Source of the DNA: Flavobacterium psychrophilum
GTDB lineage: Bacteria > Bacteroidota > Bacteroidia > Flavobacteriales > Flavobacteriaceae
DNA: 8,877 nucleotides
Assembly: GCA_945872875.1 (NCBI GenBank)
Contig: CAMCBB010000072.1
Coordinates: forward strand, 1-8,877
Direction of reading: 5' to 3'
Shown: in pieces, positions 1 to 5,356 of the stretch
How the letters are laid out: the number at the start of each line of letters is the position of its first letter
How positions within the stretch are numbered: the stretch's first letter is position 1
Notes under the pieces: model-generated
Told to the model about the DNA's origin: nothing
The model's input: only the letters and a program-made list of their open reading frames with translations
Databases searched by the model: none
Made by a program: the position numbers and the translations under genes

Positions 1-735
1 AGTATAACAAATGGTTGTGTTTTTAGAATTTGCCGCTTGGTTAATGAATAAATCATCATCTCCAGATCTAATTTTCATATGATCCATAAATCCACGGACT
101 TTAAAAAACTCTTCTCGTTTATAAGCCATATTTCTTCCAACTCCCATGTATGGTTTTCCAAGTTTTGCCCATGAAAAATATTGGGTCGCAGTAAGCATTG
201 TTTCAAAACGGATGATTTTATTTAGAAAGGAATTTTTAATTTTTTCATATGCTCCATAACCCAAAACGATTGATTTTTCGATGGTAAATTGAGCGCTCAT
301 TTCTTTGATCCATTCGTTTGAAACCGGATAGCAATCGGCATCTGTAAATAAAAGATATTCGTTTTTCGCCGCTTTAATTCCTAAGGTAAGTGCAAATTTT
401 TTATTTCCCCAAAAAGCTTCGTTATTTTCTACTTTAACCAATTTTATATTGGAATATTGTTTTTCAAAAGCTTCAAACAACTCTAAAGTATCGTCGCTTG
501 AAGCATCGTCAATTAGAACAATTTCATAATCGGGATAGTTTTGTTGAGTTAATAAAGAAATAAAGTTTTTTACATTTTCTTCTTCGTTTTTAGCACATAC
601 AATTACCGAAATAGGCAATCTCTTTGGAGTTGAGGTTTGTGGTTTAGCAAATGAAAATTTACCAAAAAAAACGATGTAATATATAAATTGAACAACTACA
701 ACAGCAATAAATAAACAAAGTAAAATTAGTAGCAT
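1..735 (-). CDS. Membrane-anchored family 2 glycosyltransferase, partial (C-terminus outside window)
   Basis: Likely transfers a sugar from a nucleotide-sugar donor to an envelope acceptor; neither donor nor acceptor can be read from the sequence. The first 245 residues are visible, in frame to the window edge. Residues 2-25 form a hydrophobic N-terminal segment, probably a membrane anchor that leaves the catalytic domain in the cytosol. A GT-A fold follows: the opening strand with CAKNEEEN (47-54), LIDDASSDDT (74-83) with nucleotide-binding aspartates, a DAD metal-binding motif at 132-134, and SGDDDLF at 224-230, the usual place of the acceptor or catalytic acid. The start is the ATG at 733-735, just before the hydrophobic segment and about 30 nt downstream of a good -7 box. 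The missing C-terminus probably adds further membrane helices, as in related processive or lipid-linked enzymes (inference). The family is well supported; the specific product is unknown. Confidence 0.88.
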   Translation of the reverse strand, partial: MLLILLCLFIAVVVVQFIYYIVFFGKFSFAKPQTSTPKRLPISVIVCAKNEEENVKNFISLLTQQNYPDYEIVLIDDASSDDTLELFEAFEKQYSNIKLVKVENNEAFWGNKKFALTLGIKAAKNEYLLFTDADCYPVSNEWIKEMSAQFTIEKSIVLGYGAYEKIKNSFLNKIIRFETMLTATQYFSWAKLGKPYMGVGRNMAYKREEFFKVRGFMDHMKIRSGDDDLFINQAANSKNTTICYT

Positions 736-766
736 AATGGCTTTATTGTCTTTTTTTTAACGAGTG

Positions 767-774
767 CAAAACTA
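767..774 (-). promoter_or_regulatory. Promoter -7 box of the glycosyltransferase gene
   Basis: On the minus strand this reads TAGTTTTG, a perfect match to the Bacteroidota -7 consensus TAnnTTTG. About 21 nt upstream lies TTTC, one mismatch from the -33 TTTG. Transcription would start near 760, giving a leader of about 25 nt. A perfect 15-bp palindrome (775-789) fills the space directly upstream of the box. Confidence 0.55.
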
Positions 775-789
775 CAAAATTCAATTTTG
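775..789. repeat. 15-bp perfect AT-rich palindrome in promoter spacer
   Basis: CAAAATT and AATTTTG flank a single central C. The palindrome lies between the proposed -33 and -7 elements of the glycosyltransferase promoter, where a dimeric repressor would sit. In DNA this AT-rich, such a palindrome may well arise by chance, so the operator role is only a possibility. Confidence 0.3.
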
Positions 790-821
790 AAATACGAAAT
801 ATGACAAGTGAATTTTTCGAA

Positions 822-1835
822 TTAAATCACATTCACTTCCGCTTCAATCGCAATCCCAAATTTATTTAAAACTGTAGCTTGAATATCTTTGGATACCGCA
901 AAGATTTCTTGTCCGGTTGCATTGCCATAATTTACCAAAACCAACGCCTGATTTTTATGAATCCCGGCATCGCCAAAGCGTTTTCCTTTAAATCCAGCTT
1001 GTTCAATAAGCCAACCTGCAGGAACTTTAACCTCAGTTTCAGAAACTACATAATGCGGCATATCAGGAAATTGCGCATGTGCTTTTTCATACAATTCCTT
1101 TGGTATTATTGGATTCTTAAAAAAACTCCCACTGTTTCCTAGCTCTTTTGGATCGGGTAATTTACTCTGACGAATGGCTATTACCGCATTGGATACTTCT
1201 TTTAAATTAGGGGTAACAATATTATTTTTTTCTAATTCTTTGGTAATATCACCGTAAGCGGTATTTATTTTATGGTTGCGTTTGGTTAATTTGAAAACCA
1301 CCGATGTGATTACATATTTATCTTTGGCTTCTTGTTTGAAAATGCTTTCACGGTAGCCAAATTTACATTCAGCTTTAGTGAAAGTTACTAGTTCTTGAGT
1401 TGCAATATCTACGGTATTACATGAAACAAAGGTGTCTTTTATCTCTGTACCATAAGCACCAATATTTTGAACCGGGGTAGTTCCTACATTACCTGGTATA
1501 AGCGACATATTTTCTAATCCACCAAGATTATGATCGATAGACCACAACACAAATTCATGCCATACTTCTCCTGCCTGACTTTCAACCCAAACATAATCAT
1601 TGTCTTCCTTAATGATTTTCTTTCCTTTTAAATCAATATGAATAACCAAAGCATTAATATCCTGAGTCAATAGCATGTTGCTTCCACCACCTAAAATAAA
1701 TTTGGCTTCCGTTTTATGAGTTGCTAAAATCTGTTTCAATTCTTCAACCGAATGAACGGCAACAAATTGTTTTGCTTTCGCTTCAATGCCAAAGGTGTTG
1801 TATTTTTTTAAGGAAAAGTTATTTTGAATTTGCAT
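822..1835 (-). CDS. murB: UDP-N-acetylenolpyruvoylglucosamine reductase (MurB), type I
   Basis: Cytosolic FAD enzyme that uses NADPH to reduce the enolpyruvyl ether of UDP-GlcNAc to UDP-N-acetylmuramate, the second committed step of peptidoglycan precursor synthesis. The FAD-binding domain shows FILGGGSNMLL (46-56) and the long GNVGTTPVQNIGAYG stretch (115-129). The type I hallmark YRESIFK (161-167) gives the substrate-binding tyrosine loop. GNSGSFFKNP (233-242) carries the catalytic serine S237, and the C-terminal EAEV carries E333, matching E. coli Glu325. The PAGWLIEQAGFKG segment (272-284) is also typical. At 337 residues it is close to the 342 of E. coli MurB and ends a few residues after the catalytic glutamate. 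The start is the only sensible ATG, followed by the typical SLKKYNTFGI opening. It has its own -7 box and is probably transcribed separately from the upstream DUF2461 gene, though read-through is possible. Complete and apparently functional. Confidence 0.97.
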   Translation of the reverse strand: MQIQNNFSLKKYNTFGIEAKAKQFVAVHSVEELKQILATHKTEAKFILGGGSNMLLTQDINALVIHIDLKGKKIIKEDNDYVWVESQAGEVWHEFVLWSIDHNLGGLENMSLIPGNVGTTPVQNIGAYGTEIKDTFVSCNTVDIATQELVTFTKAECKFGYRESIFKQEAKDKYVITSVVFKLTKRNHKINTAYGDITKELEKNNIVTPNLKEVSNAVIAIRQSKLPDPKELGNSGSFFKNPIIPKELYEKAHAQFPDMPHYVVSETEVKVPAGWLIEQAGFKGKRFGDAGIHKNQALVLVNYGNATGQEIFAVSKDIQATVLNKFGIAIEAEVNVI

Positions 1836-1858
1836 AAATAATTTCGAAATGTGATTTA

Positions 1859-1866
1859 CAAAAGTA
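1859..1866 (-). promoter_or_regulatory. Promoter -7 box of murB
   Basis: The minus strand reads TACTTTTG, a perfect TAnnTTTG match, 23 nt before the murB ATG. This implies a leader of under 20 nt. No TTG is found at the expected -33 distance, so only half of the promoter is supported. It lies in the 69-nt gap between the DUF2461 stop and the murB start; I see no GC-rich terminator hairpin in that gap. Confidence 0.5.
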
Positions 1867-1904
1867 ACTAAATTAGAATTTCTTAATTTGAATTTTAATT
1901 GAAT

Positions 1905-2579
1905 TTATTCTTCGGATTCTAAGCCTCTTCTTAGAAAGTCATTTAATGGTTTTAACAAAATTAATTGCCCTGCAATTTTTTTGCTGAAATTTGCTTCAGT
2001 AAATGCAGATTCATTAATTTTATGAGTAGTTGTGAAACTTTTAAATTTTAAAAATTCAATTGCAGGATGGTTTACATCAAAATCTTTCGGTGCTTTTTTC
2101 AATACATTATTTTCACTACGATCTAATTGGCCAAACTCTTTTTTGAAATTTTTATTAGAAACAATTTCTTCTAAATCATCATGAAAAAATTCAATTTCTT
2201 TTCTGATTTTTTTTAATTCATTAGCTTCCGGACACCAAACACCACCTGCAATAAAGCAATTTCCCGGTTCGTAATGAATGTAATATCCGGGTGCGTTTTT
2301 TTGGTTTCTATCTTGCGACATCCAAACTCCCATATTGGTTTTGTAGGGTGATTTGTCTTTTGAAAAACGAATGTCTCGATTGATTCTAAAAGTGCAATTT
2401 TTAATTTCTAATGGTTCTAAAAACGGATCCAATTGCTTCATCTCCGTTAGAATGGAGCCAATAAAATGATGATAGTCTTTTTTGTAATTTTCGTAACGCT
2501 TTTTATTAGCGTGCATCCACTCGGTATTGTTATTAGCAATCAAATCATTTAAAAATTGCAAGGCTTCTTTTGTAATCAT
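1905..2579 (-). CDS. DUF2461 (TIGR02453-like) family protein
   Basis: A 224-residue soluble protein of a family whose biochemical role is, as far as I know, not established. Family landmarks are visible: the N-terminal ALQFLNDLIANNNTEWMHANKKRYE block (6-30), the conserved basic RINRDIRFSKDKSPYK core (65-80), GGVWCPEANELKKIRKEI (112-129), and HPAIEFLKFKSFTTTH (171-186). The length is normal for the family. There is no signal peptide or membrane segment, so it should be cytosolic. It begins 29 nt after the recF stop on the same strand with no terminator or good promoter between, so it is probably co-transcribed with recF. The neighbourhood hints at a DNA-metabolism link, but this is guilt by association only. 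The start ATG is the first after the recF stop and begins the conserved N-terminal block closely. Confidence 0.9.
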   Translation of the reverse strand: MITKEALQFLNDLIANNNTEWMHANKKRYENYKKDYHHFIGSILTEMKQLDPFLEPLEIKNCTFRINRDIRFSKDKSPYKTNMGVWMSQDRNQKNAPGYYIHYEPGNCFIAGGVWCPEANELKKIRKEIEFFHDDLEEIVSNKNFKKEFGQLDRSENNVLKKAPKDFDVNHPAIEFLKFKSFTTTHKINESAFTEANFSKKIAGQLILLKPLNDFLRRGLESEE

Positions 2580-2608
2580 ACTCTTGTTTTTTTATTTAAT
2601 TCAAACAG

Positions 2609-3688
2609 TTATAAGTTGAAAATTTTATAACTCTGATGCGTAGTTTTTACAATGTTTTCGGTTCGTTCGGGATGCGTATCAGAAATGAATAATTGCCCAA
2701 ATTCTTCTTGATTTACCATTTCTACAATTTTTCCAACCCGAGTTTCATCAAGTTTATCGAAAATATCATCCAATAGTAAAATGGGTTTTTCACCTGATTG
2801 TTTCTTTACAAATTCGAATTGGGCCAATTTTAATGCAATTAAAAACGACTTTTGCTGACCTTGTGATCCAAATTTTTTAATAGGGTAGGAATCAATTTGA
2901 AAAACCAAATCGTCTTTATGAATTCCCACCGAAGTATATTGCAAAGCCCTGTCTTTTGCTATGTTTTGTTCAAATAAAGTTAATATATCTTTTTCATGTA
3001 AATGACTTTCGTAAACTAATTGTACTGCTTCCCCCGAACCAGTGATGGCTTGATGGTGTTTATTAAAAATGGGTAAAAAGGCAGAAATAAACTCTTTTCT
3101 TTTTTCAAAAATTACATTTCCAAAATCATTTAGTTGTTCGTTATAAATCGATAAAGTATCAGTTTCAAAAACATGATTTAGAGCAAAATACTTTAATAAG
3201 GCATTGCGCTGACTTACAATTTTATGATATTGAATTAAGTTTTGTAGATAGGAGGAGTCCAGTTGTGAAATTACCGTATCCATAAATTTTCTTCGGGTTT
3301 CACTTCCTTCAATAATTAAATCGTTGTCGGCTGGAGAAATAATAACTACAGGAATAAATCCAATGTGATCCGAAAACTTTTCATATGCTTTGCCATTTCG
3401 CTTTAAAATTTTCTTTTGACCTTTTTTAAAACTGCAAACAATCTGTTCTTGGCGGTTGGCTTTTTCAAAAGCTCCATCAATAACAAAAAAATCTTCATCG
3501 TGCTTTATATTTTGAACAGCAAGCGGATTAAAATAACTTTTTCCATTTGCTAAGTGAAACACTGCATCGAGCACATTGGTCTTTCCAACCCCATTCTTAC
3601 CAACAAAACAGTTTATTTTGTCATCAAATTCGAAGGAAGCTTCCGAAAAATTTTTATAATTAAATAGAGATATCTTTTTTAAAAACAT
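2609..3688 (-). CDS. recF: DNA replication and repair protein RecF
   Basis: SMC-like ATPase that, with RecO and RecR, loads RecA at single-strand gaps and stalled forks. The Walker A motif GKNGVGKT is at residues 30-37, preceded by the typical opening in which LFNYKNF precedes the first strand. The ABC signature is FGSQGQQKS (273-281), Walker B with D-loop is [16 protein letters not shown] (302-317), and the H-loop is ISDTH (335-339). RecF-type internal markers include [24 protein letters not shown] (114-137). Its length of 359 is normal for the family (about 357 in E. coli). It is the first gene of the minus-strand group, next to the divergent region, and is followed 29 nt later by the DUF2461 gene. 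dnaA and dnaN are not visible beside it, so it does not sit in the classical dnaA-dnaN-recF origin cluster. The ATG chosen starts directly at the conserved N-terminus. All ATPase motifs are intact. Confidence 0.97.
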   Translation of the reverse strand: MFLKKISLFNYKNFSEASFEFDDKINCFVGKNGVGKTNVLDAVFHLANGKSYFNPLAVQNIKHDEDFFVIDGAFEKANRQEQIVCSFKKGQKKILKRNGKAYEKFSDHIGFIPVVIISPADNDLIIEGSETRRKFMDTVISQLDSSYLQNLIQYHKIVSQRNALLKYFALNHVFETDTLSIYNEQLNDFGNVIFEKRKEFISAFLPIFNKHHQAITGSGEAVQLVYESHLHEKDILTLFEQNIAKDRALQYTSVGIHKDDLVFQIDSYPIKKFGSQGQQKSFLIALKLAQFEFVKKQSGEKPILLLDDIFDKLDETRVGKIVEMVNQEEFGQLFISDTHPERTENIVKTTHQSYKIFNL

Positions 3689-3701
3689 GTGTTACAGCTT
3701 G

Positions 3702-3710
3702 CAAATACTA
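3702..3710 (-). promoter_or_regulatory. Possible -7 box of recF
   Basis: The minus strand reads TAGTATTTG, like the Bacteroidota -7 box but with three rather than two bases between TA and TTTG. It lies 13 nt before the recF ATG, implying a very short leader. No clear -33 element is seen. Weak candidate. Confidence 0.28.
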
Positions 3711-3803
3711 CAAAAAGCAGTATTAATTTTAATCTTTTTTTTGGAGCCTGCAAATTATTGAAAAATATCGATAAAAATCGCTTTTAATTATCAATAAATA
3801 TTT

Positions 3804-3811
3804 TATTTTTG
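3804..3811 (+). promoter_or_regulatory. Promoter -7 box of the TPR-ribH unit
   Basis: TATTTTTG is a perfect TAnnTTTG match, 21 nt before the ATG of the TPR gene, giving a leader of about 15 nt. The expected -33 position has only TTTT (3782-3785, 18-nt spacer) instead of TTTG. No other promoter match is seen before ribH, so this probably drives both genes. Confidence 0.55.
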
Positions 3812-3832
3812 CACACACTAAATTTAAATTAA

Positions 3833-4627
3833 ATGGCAACTTATAATAAAAGAGGTTACAAAACTCCAAAAGAGAAAGAAGAAAAATTAGATAATAATTT
3901 TATTGAGGATACTCCAAATGTAGACGAAAAAGATAGTACAACAGCAAAAGCTTTTGATACACTTGATCAAGGTGCTTCTAAAATTGAGGATTGGGTTGCT
4001 AAAAACCAAAAATACATTTTAAATGCTTTATTGGCAGTTGTAATTGTTACAATAGGATATTTATCTTATCAAAAATTTGTTGTAGAGCCTAAAGAAGAAG
4101 AAGCTACTTCTGATTTATTTGTAGCACAACAAAACTTTCAATTGGCTGCAGATGCAACGAATCCTAAATCTCAAGATTCATTATATAATCTAGTATTAAA
4201 AGGATCTGAAGGAAAACAAGGTGCTGTTGGAATCGCTGAGCAATATGCAGGAACAGATTCTGGTAACATTGCTAACTATTATGTAGGTATTGCTAATTTA
4301 TATTTGAAAAAATACGATGTAGCAATTCAATATTTAGAGAAATTTTCTTCTAAAGATAATTTTTTAAGTTCAATTGCTTTAGGTGCTATTGGAGATGCGT
4401 GGTCACAAAAAAATGATGCAAACAAAGCATTAGAATACTATGAAAAAGCCGCTCGTTTAAACACTAACGAATTTACAACACCTAAATATTTATTCAAAGC
4501 TGGACAAACTGCTTTAGAATTAGGAAATAAAGCAGTAGCTTTAAAATATTTTACTGAAATAAAAGAAAAATACGAGGCAACTCCTGAAGCTCAAAATATT
4601 GATGCTTTAATTGGAATGGCGCAGTAA
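3833..4627 (+). CDS. Single-pass membrane protein with periplasmic TPR domain (YfgM-like layout)
   Basis: A 264-residue protein with no catalytic motif, probably a protein-interaction scaffold at the cytoplasmic membrane. Residues 1-60 are charged and lysine/aspartate-rich (cytosolic). Residues 61-79 form one transmembrane helix followed by the acidic EPKEEEATS linker. The rest is helical with TPR-like repeats near 146-177, 180-212 and 217-249, including YYVGIANLYLKKYDVAIQYLEKF and ALEYYEKAARLN. This order resembles YfgM, the ancillary SecYEG/chaperone-linked protein of Proteobacteria, but sequence alone does not prove equivalence. The uncleaved helix sits too deep for a normal signal peptide. 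It shares a unit with ribH across an 80-nt gap that holds a repeat but no recognisable promoter. The start ATG is close behind a perfect -7 box, and no earlier in-frame alternative is needed. Family level is fair; function is unassigned. Confidence 0.88.
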   Translation: MATYNKRGYKTPKEKEEKLDNNFIEDTPNVDEKDSTTAKAFDTLDQGASKIEDWVAKNQKYILNALLAVVIVTIGYLSYQKFVVEPKEEEATSDLFVAQQNFQLAADATNPKSQDSLYNLVLKGSEGKQGAVGIAEQYAGTDSGNIANYYVGIANLYLKKYDVAIQYLEKFSSKDNFLSSIALGAIGDAWSQKNDANKALEYYEKAARLNTNEFTTPKYLFKAGQTALELGNKAVALKYFTEIKEKYEATPEAQNIDALIGMAQ

Positions 4628-4628
4628 T

Positions 4629-4702
4629 TAGTATTCAGTATTCAATGTCCAGTTTGCAGATTAATGCTTTTCTGAACACTGTAAACTGAGGACTGAAAAC
4701 TA
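4629..4702. repeat. Imperfect 31-bp inverted repeat built from 7-bp units, before ribH
   Basis: Left arm 4629-4659 and right arm 4672-4702 are complementary at 23 of 31 positions around a 12-nt loop. Each arm is a row of heptamers: the left reads ATTCAGT, ATTCAAT, GTCCAGT, TTGCAGA (4633-4660). The right reads TCTGAAC, ACTGTAA, ACTGAGG, ACTGAAA, then ACT (4671-4701). The left array starts one base after the TPR stop codon region and the right array ends five bases before the ribH ATG, so the repeat fills the whole gap. No T-run follows, so it is not an intrinsic terminator. It could act as an RNA hairpin affecting ribH translation or mRNA stability. Confidence 0.75.
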
Positions 4703-4707
4703 TAAAA

Positions 4708-5205
4708 ATGGCTACAGCTAACAAAAACTTATCTAATTACGATAAAAACACAGTCCCAAACGCGAAAGATTTTCGGTTTGGGATTGTTGTTTCAGAGTGG
4801 AACGATCACATTACTGAAGGCCTTTATAACGGAGCTTTAGTTGCACTTTTAGATTGTGGAGCAGTCCAAGAAAATATCGTTCGCTGGAATGTGCCAGGAA
4901 GTTTTGAGCTGGTTTACGGAGCGCAACGCATGATTGTTACCCAAAATGTTGATGTAGTAATTACGATTGGGTGCGTTATTAAAGGTGAAACCATGCACTT
5001 TGAATTTGTTTGCGAAGGCGTAACCCAAGGAATTAAAGATTTGAATGTTCAAACTGATGTTCCAGTAATCTTTTGTTTATTGACCGATAATAATGAGCAA
5101 CAATCAATTGATAGAAGTGGAGGAGTTCATGGTAACAAAGGAACCGAAGCAGCAATTGCCGCAATCAAAATGGCCGATTTGCGTCGAATTTCCGAAAAAG
5201 AATAA
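4708..5205 (+). CDS. ribH: 6,7-dimethyl-8-ribityllumazine synthase (RibH)
   Basis: Cytosolic enzyme joining 5-amino-6-ribitylamino-uracil with 3,4-dihydroxy-2-butanone 4-phosphate to make the lumazine precursor of riboflavin. Family members usually form pentamers or 60-mer capsids. Key positions are visible: W31 in the substrate-stacking position (VSEWN), VPGSFELVYGA (62-72), GCVIKGETMHFEFV (88-101) with H97 as the likely proton acceptor (matching B. subtilis His88). LTDNNEQQSIDRSGG (125-139) carries R136, the phosphate-binding arginine, and GNKGTEAAIAA (142-152) follows. The length of 165 is normal, with a slightly longer N-terminus than the 154-residue B. subtilis protein. The first about 20 residues are non-conserved, so an internal start is conceivable, but there is no nearby in-frame ATG that fits. 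Preceded immediately by the heptamer inverted repeat and followed by a strong terminator. No FMN riboswitch is seen. Confidence 0.97.
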   Translation: MATANKNLSNYDKNTVPNAKDFRFGIVVSEWNDHITEGLYNGALVALLDCGAVQENIVRWNVPGSFELVYGAQRMIVTQNVDVVITIGCVIKGETMHFEFVCEGVTQGIKDLNVQTDVPVIFCLLTDNNEQQSIDRSGGVHGNKGTEAAIAAIKMADLRRISEKE

Positions 5206-5226
5206 GTTATAAACTGGTATATTTAT

Positions 5227-5261
5227 AAAACCTATTCTAAACGAATAGGTTTTTCTTTTTT
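5227..5261 (+). terminator. Intrinsic terminator after ribH
   Basis: A perfect 11-bp stem, AAAACCTATTC (5227-5237) and GAATAGGTTTT (5243-5253), closes a 5-nt loop and runs straight into a T-rich tail (TTCTTTTTT). It begins 21 nt after the ribH stop and separates the TPR-ribH unit from mutL. The A-run on its left side could give weak termination on the other strand too, but no minus-strand gene needs it here. Confidence 0.92.
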
Positions 5262-5306
5262 ACACCTTCTTAACTATATTTACCAATAGATTTTACTTAA
5301 ATTTGT

Positions 5307-5314
5307 TAACTTTG
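5307..5314 (+). promoter_or_regulatory. Promoter -7 box of the mutL-rhomboid unit
   Basis: TAACTTTG is a perfect TAnnTTTG match. A start about 7 nt downstream (near 5321) gives a leader of roughly 35 nt to the mutL ATG at 5357. No TTG occurs at the usual -33 distance. The position also decides the mutL start, because a TTG at 5303 that opens the longer reading frame would lie upstream of the transcript. Confidence 0.55.
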
Positions 5315-5328
5315 TTTTCTAAGTCCTC

Positions 5329-5356
5329 GGACCCCAAAACCCAGAACCCAAAAAAA
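5329..5356 (+). repeat. Degenerate 7-bp array in the mutL leader
   Basis: Four consecutive heptamers, GGACCCC, AAAACCC, AGAACCC and AAAAAAA, end exactly at the mutL ATG. A looser AGTCCTC (5322-5328) may be a fifth. The pattern is CA-rich and almost free of G, so the leader should be unstructured. Three units is few, so periodicity by chance is possible. Confidence 0.45.

Larger units (their letters stand above)
3689..3832. promoter_or_regulatory. Divergent intergenic region between recF and the TPR gene
   Basis: This 144-bp AT-rich region must drive both recF (minus) and the TPR gene (plus). The plus-strand -7 box is listed separately. Also visible are an 8-bp palindrome TATCGATA (3766-3773) and inverted arms TTATTGA (3755-3761) and TCAATAA (3791-3797) that frame the zone where the plus-strand -33 element would lie. 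Two similar strings, TTTGCAGGCTCC and TTTGCAAGCTGT, occur on the minus strand near 3743-3754 and 3694-3705. None of these matches an operator I can name. Confidence 0.45.

Noticed and set aside
879..1142. Plus-strand open frame of 87 codons opposite murB
   Set aside because: It lies wholly antisense to a well-conserved murB, and its translation shows no recognisable family or coherent composition.
1867..1904. Three GAATTT strings (near 1875-1906) as a direct-repeat operator or a terminator of the DUF2461 gene
   Set aside because: Spacing is irregular, the region is almost pure A/T so such repeats are expected, and no stem with a T-run can be drawn.
4629..4702. The inverted repeat before ribH as an intrinsic terminator
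   Set aside because: The stem has many mismatches, is not GC-rich and has no T-run after it; the next bases lead straight into the ribH start codon.
4628..4707. FMN riboswitch upstream of ribH
   Set aside because: The 80-nt gap is fully occupied by the heptamer inverted repeat and is too short for the conserved multi-helix RFN element; none of its conserved core strings is seen.
4849..5052. Minus-strand open frame of 67 codons opposite ribH
   Set aside because: Shadow of the ribH coding sequence; no promoter, and no recognisable protein features.
5303..5356. Longer mutL frame starting at TTG 5303 (18 extra residues)
   Set aside because: The extra residues translate the heptamer leader and overlap the -7 box, which puts the TTG upstream of the likely transcript start. 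The conserved MutL N-terminus begins at the ATG at 5357.
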